From Deltaproteobacteria bacterium (GTDB taxonomy: Bacteria > Desulfobacterota > DSM-4660 > Desulfatiglandales > B25-G16): DNA of 23,347 nt. The translations under genes and the position numbers were made by a program. Below are positions 8,721-15,300 of the stretch, in pieces. The first letter of the stretch is position 1, and the number at the start of each line of letters is the position of its first letter. Location of the stretch: assembly GCA_019308645.1 (NCBI GenBank), contig JAFDHR010000011.1, positions 1 to 23,347 of the forward strand, given 5' to 3'. Under the pieces are notes generated by a model. That model made no database searches. It was not told the origin of the DNA and saw nothing but the letters and a program-made list of their open reading frames with translations.

Positions 8721-9803
8721 TTATAACTCTTCTTCGAACTTTCTCATAAATGTGACAAGCTTTGTTACACTGTCTATAGTAATAGCATTGTATAGAGAGG
8801 CTCTGCAACCACCCACAGACTTGTGACCTTTAAGGCCAATGAGTCCATTTTCTGTGGCCTCAGCAAGGAACCTTTCTTCTGTTTTTTTATCAGGCAGGCG
8901 AAAGGTAACATTCATCAGGGAACGACTTTTGACATCTGTTGTACCATGATAAATTTGGCTATCATCTATCACTTCATAGATCAGGGAAGCCTTTTTCTTA
9001 TTTATCTTCTCTACTTTTTTCAATCCACCTATTGTCTCCTCAAGCCACTTAAGCACCAACTCTATGACATAAATGGCAAATGTAGGAGGTGTATTAAAGA
9101 GAGATTTGTTGTCTTTATATGTTGTGTACTTGAGCATGGTTGGCAAGTTGTCTGGAACCCTTTGTAGCATATCCTCTCTTATTATTGCCATGGCTATCCC
9201 TGATGGACCTATGTTTTTCTGGGCGCCTGCATAAATAAGCCCAAATGGTTTTACATCAATGGGACGACTCATAAAATCAGAGGACATATCTGAGATCAGT
9301 GGTACACTCTCTCCATCGGGACATTGTTGCCACTGGGTTCCCTTGATAGTATTGTTTGAGGTAAAGTGGAGATACGATGCCTGTTTGTCTACTGTGTAAT
9401 CATAAGGAAGGTAGGAAAAATCCTTATCCTCTGATGAGGCAATGATCCTAACATCTTTTCCCTGAACCTGAGCCTCTTTAATTGCCTTTGTTGACCAGGT
9501 GCCGGAATTTATATAGTTCACAGATCTACCTGGTAAGGCAAGGTTCATAGGAATCATACAGAATTGCAGGCTTGCACCTCCTTGGATAAAAAGGACATGG
9601 TAATTTTCATCTAAGTCAAGCAGTCGTTTTGTTCTATTAACCGCATTATTTAGAACTTCATCGAATAAGGGAGAGCGGTGGCTGGTCTCTACAATAGACA
9701 TTCCCGAGCCAGAGAAGTTAAGAAAATTCTCTTTTATTTCCTTTAAAACTGGAAATGGTAGTGCTGCAGGGCCTGGATTAAAATTATGAACTCGTTTTTC
9801 CAT
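8721..9803 (-). CDS. serC: Phosphoserine aminotransferase
   Basis: SerC is a class V, PLP-dependent aminotransferase converting 3-phosphohydroxypyruvate and glutamate to phosphoserine and 2-oxoglutarate in serine synthesis (and acting in pyridoxine synthesis in some bacteria). The 360-residue protein shows NFNPGPAALP (8-17), the ETSHRSP loop (39-45), GGASLQF (75-81), and the Schiff-base lysine K196 in YAGAQKNIGPSG. The C-terminus GHKSVGGCRASLYNA is diagnostic. It is the first gene of the leftward run; an AAAGAG ribosome site lies about eight bases before the ATG. The divergent Pho-controlled PHP gene starts beyond the upstream gap. Confidence 0.97.
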   Translation of the reverse strand: MEKRVHNFNPGPAALPFPVLKEIKENFLNFSGSGMSIVETSHRSPLFDEVLNNAVNRTKRLLDLDENYHVLFIQGGASLQFCMIPMNLALPGRSVNYINSGTWSTKAIKEAQVQGKDVRIIASSEDKDFSYLPYDYTVDKQASYLHFTSNNTIKGTQWQQCPDGESVPLISDMSSDFMSRPIDVKPFGLIYAGAQKNIGPSGIAMAIIREDMLQRVPDNLPTMLKYTTYKDNKSLFNTPPTFAIYVIELVLKWLEETIGGLKKVEKINKKKASLIYEVIDDSQIYHGTTDVKSRSLMNVTFRLPDKKTEERFLAEATENGLIGLKGHKSVGGCRASLYNAITIDSVTKLVTFMRKFEEEL

Positions 9804-10037
9804 TATAAAATCTCTTTCTACTCCTATTATCTCTCCAGCGTTAATATTAAAAAAGCCTTCTTTTTATATCTATCCTAAAATAAGGATGCTTTCTCCTAAA
9901 TTTAGATATTCATCGATACCAATCTCTGTAAATGCAGGATTCTCTTAATTAATGGGAAGTTATAATAATTTGACAGAATATGACAAGCAAAAAATTTATC
10001 GTGATTTCCTCGAATAGGATAGAGCCTGAATCATCAG
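9804..10037. other. Divergent intergenic region between serC and the Pho-controlled PHP gene
   Basis: AT-rich, without a credible gene. It should hold the leftward promoter of serC and its downstream genes, though I cannot identify good -35 and -10 boxes. A TTGACA lies at 9970-9975 on the plus strand without a good -10 partner, so I do not call a promoter. A perfect 10-bp palindrome CTAAATTTAG lies near 9897-9906. Confidence 0.45.
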
Positions 10038-10088
10038 ACTTAATCAAATCTTCACTCAATGGTAATCAAGCTGTAATAAAACTTTGAT
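10038..10088 (+). promoter_or_regulatory. Pho-box array 1 (PhoB sites) upstream of the PHP gene
   Basis: Five 7-base half-sites lie exactly 11 bases apart, starting at 10038, 10049, 10060, 10071 and 10082: ACTTAAT, TCTTCAC, TGGTAAT, CTGTAAT, CTTTGAT, each followed by four A-rich bases. This is the known PhoB geometry (7-base direct repeats with 4-base spacers, as in CTGTCAT repeats of E. coli). The -10 element is not clear; an A/T-rich stretch at 10092-10098 is possible. If that is used, transcription starts near or after 10102, supporting the downstream translation start at 10162. Confidence 0.7.
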
Positions 10089-10161
10089 AGCCTAAATAAA
10101 AATGATGAAAGGGAAAATAAGTAAGAAGGAAAAAACTAAGAATAAAGGAGAGAAAAAATTG

Positions 10162-10935
10162 ATGAGACCACTTTTATGCGATTTTCATATTCATACCACC
10201 TTTAGTGATGGGGAGATGAAACTCAGGGAGGTAATAGACCTATACGGGATAAATGGCTTTGATGTCATTGCAATTACCGACCATGTCTTTGACACCCAGT
10301 GCAGCCATAGTATGGAAATGATAAAAAAAGGAGAGCATGTAGGTAATTTTGATAGATATTTTTGGGCCATTAAGAAAGTTTCCTCCTATGCCAGAGAAAA
10401 ATACGACCTTTTGATTATTCCGGGAATAGAGGTCAGCAACAATAAGGTAGGGTTTCATATTCTTGGCCTTGATATTAAAAAAACCATAGATGCCAACCTT
10501 TCTGCAAAAGAGGTAATCGAAGAAATTCATCGTCAGGAAGGTCTGGCCATTGCCTGCCACCCTTACTACAAGATCTCCGAGCTTCAAAACCGGCAGAAGA
10601 TCGAGGAGACCACCATATATCTCTGGGAGAATCGGGAGAGATATCTTAACCTTATCGATGCCTGGGAGATCGCCAACCGGGATGACCTATTCAGCATGGT
10701 TGGTTTGAGTAAACTTCCCTTCTTAGCAAACTCTGACTTACATGAGAAGAAACACATATATAGCTGGAAGACACAGGTTTTTGCCTCTAAGGACCCTTCT
10801 TCCATCAAGAAGGCCATAAAGGAACAGAAGGTGAGTCTGACACTTTTCAGGGATGTGACAGAGGTATTATCTTCTCCTCATTTAGCCGGCAAGGATTATA
10901 TCAGTCTGTCCTTTCCCCAATTGGTAGCAACTTAG
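10162..10935 (+). CDS. PHP-domain metal-dependent phosphoesterase, predicted Pho-regulon member
   Basis: PHP proteins are tri-metal phosphoesterases that hydrolyse phosphomonoesters or nucleotide substrates. All metal-ligand motifs are visible: HIH (H9, H11), D16 (SDG), DH (D40-H41), GIE (E90), CHP (H133) and SDLH (D192, H194), so the enzyme looks active. I start it at 10162 (257 residues). The frame is open back to 10102, but those 20 residues are a Lys-rich, low-complexity string, there is no ribosome site there, and GGAG precedes 10162; a TTG at 10159 is an alternative. There is no signal peptide, so it is cytoplasmic. The Pho-box array upstream and the pst genes downstream suggest it releases phosphate or remodels a phosphorylated metabolite in starvation. 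The substrate is unknown. Confidence 0.87.
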   Translation: MRPLLCDFHIHTTFSDGEMKLREVIDLYGINGFDVIAITDHVFDTQCSHSMEMIKKGEHVGNFDRYFWAIKKVSSYAREKYDLLIIPGIEVSNNKVGFHILGLDIKKTIDANLSAKEVIEEIHRQEGLAIACHPYYKISELQNRQKIEETTIYLWENRERYLNLIDAWEIANRDDLFSMVGLSKLPFLANSDLHEKKHIYSWKTQVFASKDPSSIKKAIKEQKVSLTLFRDVTEVLSSPHLAGKDYISLSFPQLVAT

Positions 10936-10962
10936 AAAAGTAAACCTCAAGGGGATTAAAAA

Positions 10963-11151
10963 ATGATGAAATTTCTTAATGGGCTGTCAATTCTAATAAT
11001 CCTCCTCTTTATGGGCATGTTCTACTACCGCTTCTGGAAAAAGACTGCCGATGAACTTGTACATAAATATATCGAGGAAAAAGATGAAATGAAGAAAGAG
11101 GATACCTTAGAAAGAAAACCCAATTTTAAAGAAATCCTAACCCAATCGTAA
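10963..11151 (+). CDS. Small single-span membrane protein of unknown function
   Basis: This 62-residue protein is not one I recognise. It starts MMKFLNG, has one hydrophobic helix at about residues 7-24 (LSILIILLFMGMFYYRF), then a charged, probably helical tail (KKTADELVHKYIEEKDEMKKED) that would face the cytoplasm. AAGGGG lies eight bases before the first ATG, so translation is credible. It begins 27 bases after the PHP gene, probably in the same Pho-controlled transcript. Its last codons (ILTQS, stop) fall within the second Pho-box array, so coding and promoter sequence overlap. It could anchor or regulate the PHP enzyme or the Pst/PhoR membrane complex; that is a guess from position. Confidence 0.65.
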   Translation: MMKFLNGLSILIILLFMGMFYYRFWKKTADELVHKYIEEKDEMKKEDTLERKPNFKEILTQS

Positions 11152-11179
11152 TCAAAGCTTAACAAAAGTTCCATATATG
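11124..11179 (+). promoter_or_regulatory. Pho-box array 2 with -10, ahead of the structured RNA region
   Basis: Half-sites at 11-base steps start at 11124, 11135, 11146, 11157 and 11168; the best are TCCTAAC, TCGTAAT and GCTTAAC (11135-11163). A TATATG at 11174-11179 lies ten bases after the last good half-site, the spacing expected for a PhoB-activated promoter without a -35 box. The array overlaps the 3' end of the small membrane protein gene. Predicted transcripts begin near 11186. Confidence 0.65.
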
Positions 11180-11185
11180 TGATTT

Positions 11186-11297
11186 CAGTTTGGCTACATT
11201 AAGTAGGGTCTTGAGGTAAGAAAAAGGCTATCAGGGAGCCGGTAAGCTTTCAGCCTGATAGCCCGTGAACATACCTAAGGGGCTTACCACCCCTTTT
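11186..11297 (+). ncRNA. Candidate structured RNA (Pho-controlled small RNA or attenuator)
   Basis: A perfect 10-bp stem joins GGCTATCAGG (11226-11235) and CCTGATAGCC (11254-11263) around an 18-base loop. The loop contains GGTAAGC (11241-11247), complementary to GCTTACC at 11282-11288, which would form a pseudoknot. A second GGTAAG at 11215-11220 could pair with the same CTTACC. The downstream partner overlaps a terminator-like hairpin at 11277-11295, so the pairings are mutually exclusive, as in riboswitches or attenuators. It lies between two Pho-box promoters, 190 bases before pstS, with no good coding frame. I matched it by eye against the cobalamin, TPP, fluoride and c-di-GMP classes without success. 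It could be a free-standing RNA of about 110 bases, a pstS leader element, or chance structure. Confidence 0.4.
11277..11297 (+). terminator. Candidate intrinsic terminator after the structured RNA
   Basis: AAGGGG (11277-11282) pairs with CCCCTT (11290-11295) around a seven-base loop, and the pairing runs into TTTT at 11294-11297. The stem is short and the T run interrupted, so termination may be partial. It competes with the pseudoknot strand GCTTACC. Confidence 0.4.
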
Positions 11298-11369
11298 GTA
11301 TGCCAAAATTATTCTGCCAGAGACCCTTTCAAAGAACAAGTACAAAGGAGGGGGGTGAATTAGATGAAA

Positions 11370-11436
11370 ACGCAACTAAATCTTAACCAAATCTTAACCC
11401 AATCGTAATATAGCTGTAACATTTCACTGGTATAAA
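11370..11436 (+). promoter_or_regulatory. Pho-box array 3 and -10 box of pstS
   Basis: Four clear half-sites at exact 11-base steps start at 11381, 11392, 11403 and 11414: TCTTAAC, TCTTAAC, TCGTAAT, CTGTAAC; a weaker ACGCAAC at 11370 extends the series. A TATAAA at 11431-11436 begins ten bases after the last site, as in PhoB-dependent promoters, giving a start near 11443 and a short leader to the pstS ATG at 11486. This is the strongest regulatory signal in the window. Confidence 0.85.
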
Positions 11437-11485
11437 GAAATGATTAACAAGACATCTGATACCTGGAAAAATAAGGAGATAAAAT

Positions 11486-12328
11486 ATGTTAAGGACACAA
11501 TCCAAAATAAATGTGGTGACTTATGTAATCATACTTTTCTTAATTGCAATGGGGACATTTGTTTTTCCTGTCTCTGCCAATGCAGAATCTCTCACTATAA
11601 GGGGTTCTACCACAGTTCTTCCCATTGCTCAGAAAGCAGCAGAAAGGTATATGAACTTACACCCCCAGGCCAATATCTCGGTATCCGGAGGAGGTTCAGG
11701 CACCGGGGTCAAGGCTCTTTTAGATGGCAGTATAGATATTGCCGATGCCTCCCGGCCAATGAAGGCGAAGGAGGTAAAGATTGCCCGAAAGAGGGGGATC
11801 ACCCCTTGCCAGTATATCATTGCCAAAGATGGCATTGCAGTGATCGTGCATCCAAAAAACCCACTTTCTGCCTTGACCAAGGCCCAGATCAAGGAAATTT
11901 ATACTGGAAAGATAAAAAACTGGACTCAATTGGGTGGTTTCAAAAAAGAGATGGTGGTGGTCAGCCGGGAGACCACCTCTGGAACCTTTGAATGTTTCAA
12001 CAAGATAGTCTTGAAAAAGGCAAAAGTTACCCCCTATTCCCTTTTACAGGCTGCCAATGCTGGAGTTTTACAGACGGTTGCCCAGAGTGAAGGGGCAATA
12101 GGATACGTGGGAATTGGCTATCTGGATAAAAGGATAAAGGCCATTAAAGTTGAAGGGGTATATCCTACAGTGGAGACCGTAATTGATGGAACATATCCTA
12201 TCTCCAGGCCTCTATTTATGTACACCAATGGAAAACCAAAGGGTCTCTGTGCCATGTTCATTGACTTTGTTCTTTCCCCAAAGGGACAAAAGATCGTTGA
12301 AGAAGAAGGGTTTGTCAAGGTAAGATGA
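11486..12328 (+). CDS. pstS: Phosphate ABC transporter substrate-binding protein PstS
   Basis: PstS captures phosphate in the periplasm and hands it to the PstCA channel. A signal peptide covers residues 1-33 (hydrophobic YVIILFLIAMGTFVF, cleavage after ANA). Mature-protein motifs match PstS: IRGSTTVLPIA (38-48), SGGGSGTGVKALLDG (67-81), DIADASRPM (84-92), YTGKIKNW and SRETTSGTFECF, which surround the phosphate. The 280 residues match the shorter PstS form of many anaerobes. AAGGAG lies seven to eight bases before the ATG. The stop overlaps the pstC start as ATGA. The Pho-box array and TATAAA upstream indicate direct PhoB activation under low phosphate. Confidence 0.96.
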   Translation: MLRTQSKINVVTYVIILFLIAMGTFVFPVSANAESLTIRGSTTVLPIAQKAAERYMNLHPQANISVSGGGSGTGVKALLDGSIDIADASRPMKAKEVKIARKRGITPCQYIIAKDGIAVIVHPKNPLSALTKAQIKEIYTGKIKNWTQLGGFKKEMVVVSRETTSGTFECFNKIVLKKAKVTPYSLLQAANAGVLQTVAQSEGAIGYVGIGYLDKRIKAIKVEGVYPTVETVIDGTYPISRPLFMYTNGKPKGLCAMFIDFVLSPKGQKIVEEEGFVKVR

Positions 12329-13215
12329 TTTCTCGGAAAGGAAAAGACCTTCTAATCCAGAATCTATTCCTCTTCTTTGCATCAGTCTCAATTTTAGTTC
12401 TTTTCCTGATTATGGCCTTCCTATTTAAAGAGGGGCTGCCCATCATTGAGGTGGTCAGCCCCCTCAGATTTCTATTTGGTAAGTCATGGTATCCTACCTA
12501 TGAGCCGCCAGAATTTGGGATTCTCCCCCTGATTATGGGTTCGGTGGCAGTTACCCTGGGGGCCATTACTATTGCCATTCCCTTGGGAGTAGCCACAGCT
12601 ATCTATCTCTCCGAGGTTGCCCATCATAAGGTCAAAGAGCTTTTAAAACCGGTAATCGAGCTTTTGGCCGGAGTCCCATCTGTTGTCTATGGCTTCTTTG
12701 GTCTGGTAGTGGTTGCCCCCTGGATTCAGGATCTATTCGATTTACCTACCGGTCTTACAGCCCTCACTGCATCCATCATGTTAGGGATCATGGCCTCCCC
12801 TACAGTGATTAGCATTAGCGAAGATGCCCTGAGTTCAGTGCCTTTTTCATATAGAGAAGCTTCCTTGGCACTTGGGACAACAAGGTGGCATACTGCTATC
12901 AAGGTCACTGTTCCTGCTGCCCTATCAGGGATCTGCACTGCTTGTATCTTAGGGATGGCCAGGGCCATTGAAGAGACTATGACAGTGTTGATGGTAGCTG
13001 GTGGGGCGGCGGTAATCCCCAGAACCTTGCTGCAACCAGTCAGGCCCATGACTGCCAACATCATCGCAGAGATGGGTGAGGCAGTTCATGGGAGTGAACA
13101 TTATAGTGCTTTATTTGCTATCGCAATAGTCCTCTTCTTTATTACATTAGCCCTCAATCTTCTGGCCGATTTTATCAGTCATAGATTTAAAGAGACTGGA
13201 TCGGCGACGCTGTAA
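12325..13215 (+). CDS. pstC: Phosphate ABC transporter permease PstC
   Basis: One of two inner-membrane permease subunits of the phosphate importer. The 296 residues hold about six membrane helices, the first at 13-34, and a periplasmic loop after it (FGKSWYPTYEPPEFG). Conserved parts are LAGVPSVVYGFFGL (114-127) and the EAA loop REASLALGTTRWHTAIKV (177-194) that contacts PstB. In the motif usually read as RAxGETM, the glycine is replaced: ARAIEETM around 212-219, a small departure whose effect is unknown. The ATG overlaps the pstS stop by four bases. Downstream, a 308-bp gap with repeats and a possible terminator separates it from pstA. Confidence 0.95.
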   Translation: MISRKGKDLLIQNLFLFFASVSILVLFLIMAFLFKEGLPIIEVVSPLRFLFGKSWYPTYEPPEFGILPLIMGSVAVTLGAITIAIPLGVATAIYLSEVAHHKVKELLKPVIELLAGVPSVVYGFFGLVVVAPWIQDLFDLPTGLTALTASIMLGIMASPTVISISEDALSSVPFSYREASLALGTTRWHTAIKVTVPAALSGICTACILGMARAIEETMTVLMVAGGAAVIPRTLLQPVRPMTANIIAEMGEAVHGSEHYSALFAIAIVLFFITLALNLLADFISHRFKETGSATL

Positions 13216-13523
13216 TTAAATATATTGGAAATTCTACGATTTCTTAAAATCACACATCTTTTAGCGTAATTTATTTTTGCCGTTCACATGGAATGATGGA
13301 TTGCCTGCCCTGTTAAATAGGGCTTTTATTGAAATATGCCATTATTATGCTCCTCAGATTATCTTAAAGCACGGGTGTCTTAAAGCTTATATTTAACGGG
13401 GTAAAAGTATTGGAGTATTGGTTAACAAAAGATGAAAAAGTTTTTAATTCCTTTAAGCCCATCACTCCAGTACTCCATTACTCCGCTTGGGGCGAAGCCT
13501 CTAAATTTGAAAGAATTGTAATA
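13216..13523. repeat. Repeat-filled gap between pstC and pstA
   Basis: This gap interrupts the pst genes and shows two nested inverted repeats. The first pairs CCCTGTTAAATAGGG (13308-13322) with ATATTTAACGGGG (about 13389-13401). The second pairs AGTATTGGAGTATTGG (13406-13421) with CCAGTACTCCATTACTCC (about 13466-13483). The same frame as pstA stays open back to 13410, which would add 38 repeat-encoded residues; I regard that as spurious. No separate gene is visible. Confidence 0.65.
13307..13330 (+). terminator. Possible weak intrinsic terminator after pstC
   Basis: GCCCT (13307-13311) and AGGGC (13319-13323) form a five-base stem with a seven-base loop, followed by TTTTATT. If active it would lower expression of pstA and later genes relative to pstS and pstC. 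It is also part of an inverted repeat, so it may be incidental. Confidence 0.35.
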
Positions 13524-14378
13524 ATGAAAAGGCAGCAGATTTATCAGAAAATTGCTTTTTGGGGATTAAGGTTATCCACCCTGACAATAATTTCTGTCCT
13601 GGGGCTTATAATCTGGTTTTTGGGCAAAGAGGGCGTTTCTGCCCTCTCCTGGGAGTTTCTAACCAAGGCTCCCAGAAATGGTATGACCGAAGGAGGAATA
13701 TTCCCAGCCCTGGTGGGAACAATATGTCTTACTTTAGGGTCAATCATTTTTGCCCTCCCATTTGGGATATTTGCCGCTATTTACCTTACCGAATATGCTA
13801 AACAGGGAAAAGTGGTAAGAATTATTCGGCTGGGGATAAATAATCTTGCTGGAGTTCCTTCAGTGGTCTTTGGTCTCTTTGGTCTGGCCATGTTTGTGGA
13901 ATATCTCAGGTTTGGCCCCTCTATCCTTTCCGGTTCTTTGACCCTGGGAATCCTGATCCTCCCTACCATCATACGGGCATCAGAAGAGGCGCTGCTGGCC
14001 ATTCCTCAAACCTTTAGGGAAGCCTCCTTAGCCCTGGGTGCAAGCAAGTGGTATACTATTTACAGGGCAGTTTTGCCTCCAGCCATCCCCGGAATATTGA
14101 CAGGCACTATTCTCGGAATCGGGAGGGCAGCGGGAGAGACCGCTCCCATCATATTTACAGCCGCCTGCTTTTATACAGCCCGGCTGCCACATTCTATATT
14201 CGACCAGGTGATGGCTCTTCCCTTTCATCTATATGTCCTGGCTACAGAGGGAACCCATTTTGAAAAAACCCTTCCCTTGCAGTATGGAACAGCTCTGGTC
14301 CTGTTAGGCCTGGTGCTGGGAATAAACCTTATTGCAGTCGTTATCAGGACAAGGTTGAGGAGAAAGATGAGATGGTAA
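13524..14378 (+). CDS. pstA: Phosphate ABC transporter permease PstA
   Basis: The second permease subunit of the phosphate importer. From the ATG at 13524 it has 284 residues: first helix at about 15-34, then GGIFPALVGTICLTLGSI (57-74), NNLAGVPSVVFGLFGL (106-121), the EAA loop FREASLALGASKWYTIYRAVLP (164-185), and the conserved GIGRAAGETAPI (198-209), all typical PstA. The open frame extends upstream to 13410, but those 38 residues are encoded by an intergenic repeat and do not look like PstA, so I prefer the later start despite a weak ribosome site (GAAAG). It is separated from both neighbours by repeat DNA, unusual for a pst operon. Confidence 0.93.
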   Translation: MKRQQIYQKIAFWGLRLSTLTIISVLGLIIWFLGKEGVSALSWEFLTKAPRNGMTEGGIFPALVGTICLTLGSIIFALPFGIFAAIYLTEYAKQGKVVRIIRLGINNLAGVPSVVFGLFGLAMFVEYLRFGPSILSGSLTLGILILPTIIRASEEALLAIPQTFREASLALGASKWYTIYRAVLPPAIPGILTGTILGIGRAAGETAPIIFTAACFYTARLPHSIFDQVMALPFHLYVLATEGTHFEKTLPLQYGTALVLLGLVLGINLIAVVIRTRLRRKMRW

Positions 14379-14411
14379 AGGAAAGTATAGTAAGCGTTCA
14401 GGGAAAGCCTT

Positions 14412-14467
14412 TTCTGTCATTGCGAGGAGTCCCAAAGTCTTTAGGGACGACGAAGCAATCTTTATGA
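14412..14467. repeat. GTCATTGCGAGGAG / GACGAAGCAATCT intergenic repeat
   Basis: The segment begins TGTCATTGCGAGGAGTCCC and ends GGGACGACGAAGCAATCT. This boxed pattern resembles a short dispersed element seen in intergenic regions of many unrelated bacterial genomes. The inner GTCCC and GGGAC words pair around CAAAGTCTTTA. It lies in the 149-bp gap between pstA and pstB. Confidence 0.7.
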
Positions 14468-14527
14468 TATGAAAGGAAATAATATCCATAGCTTGTAATA
14501 TATGGAGACTTTAGATTGAGGAAATAG

Positions 14528-15289
14528 ATGGCTAATAATATAAAAATAGTGGTAGAAAATCTGTATTTCTATTATGGCAATGATGAGGCATTAAAAGATG
14601 TTAGTATGCTGATCCAGGAGAATAAGATTACCGCCCTGATTGGGCCTTCTGGCTGCGGAAAATCTACTTTCTTGAGGGTCTTGAACCGGATGAATGACCT
14701 TATCTCAGGAACAAAACTCGAGGGGAAGGTCTTAATTGATGGACATGATATCTACTCCAATACCACTGATGTAGTGGATCTAAGAAAGAGGGTAGGGATG
14801 GTCTTTCAGAAATCCAACCCCTTTCCCAAATCTATCTTTGATAATGTGGCCTATGGGTCAAAGGCCCATGGGATAAAAAATAATGCAAAACTTGCCGGTA
14901 TCGTAGAGGAGAGTTTAAAGAAAGCTGCCCTCTGGGATGAAGTTAAGGACAAACTAAAGCAACCGGCCATGGAGCTTAGCGGTGGCCAGCAGCAGAGGCT
15001 GTGTATTGCCAGGGCCCTGGCAATAAATCCCGAGATAATCCTCATGGATGAACCGGCATCTGCCCTGGATCCTATTTCTACTGCAAAGATCGAGGAGCTA
15101 ATTCGGGTCTTAAAGGAAAAGTATACCATTGTCATCGTCACCCACAATATGCAACAGGCGGCAAGGGTTTCGGATTATACCGGCTTTTTTCTGTTGGGGG
15201 AGTTGATTGAGTTTAGTGATACGAATAAAATCTTTACCTCTCCCGGGGATAGCCGGACCGAGGATTATATTACCGGCAGATTTGGATAA
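14528..15289 (+). CDS. pstB: Phosphate ABC transporter ATP-binding protein PstB
   Basis: PstB is the cytoplasmic ATPase driving phosphate import. The 253 residues have Walker [10 protein letters not shown] (39-47), the Q-loop [10 protein letters not shown] (91-100, a PstB hallmark), signature LSGGQQQR (150-157), Walker [14 protein letters not shown] (170-182) and the switch histidine H206 (VTHNMQQ). GAGG lies six bases upstream of the ATG. The gene is followed after 11 bases by phoU. Confidence 0.97.
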   Translation: MANNIKIVVENLYFYYGNDEALKDVSMLIQENKITALIGPSGCGKSTFLRVLNRMNDLISGTKLEGKVLIDGHDIYSNTTDVVDLRKRVGMVFQKSNPFPKSIFDNVAYGSKAHGIKNNAKLAGIVEESLKKAALWDEVKDKLKQPAMELSGGQQQRLCIARALAINPEIILMDEPASALDPISTAKIEELIRVLKEKYTIVIVTHNMQQAARVSDYTGFFLLGELIEFSDTNKIFTSPGDSRTEDYITGRFG

Positions 15290-15300
15290 GGAGTAAAATC

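Noticed and set aside
9970..9998. Plus-strand sigma-70 promoter starting with TTGACA
   Set aside because: No acceptable -10 box at 16-19 bases; the Pho array downstream better explains expression of the PHP gene.
10102..10161. N-terminal 20-codon extension of the PHP protein
   Set aside because: It is Lys-rich, without a ribosome site, and lies at or near the predicted transcription start; the PHP domain starts at the ATG at 10162.
11221..11297. Possible cobalamin riboswitch
   Set aside because: The GGGAGCCGGTAAG words recall part of that aptamer, but the conserved B12 box and the expected helices are absent.
11440..11991. 183-codon open frame overlapping pstS
   Set aside because: It is a different frame of pstS, with Cys/His/Arg-rich composition; pstS has a signal peptide, ribosome site and clear motifs.
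13410..13523. 38-residue N-terminal extension of PstA
   Set aside because: It is encoded by an inverted intergenic repeat and does not look like PstA.
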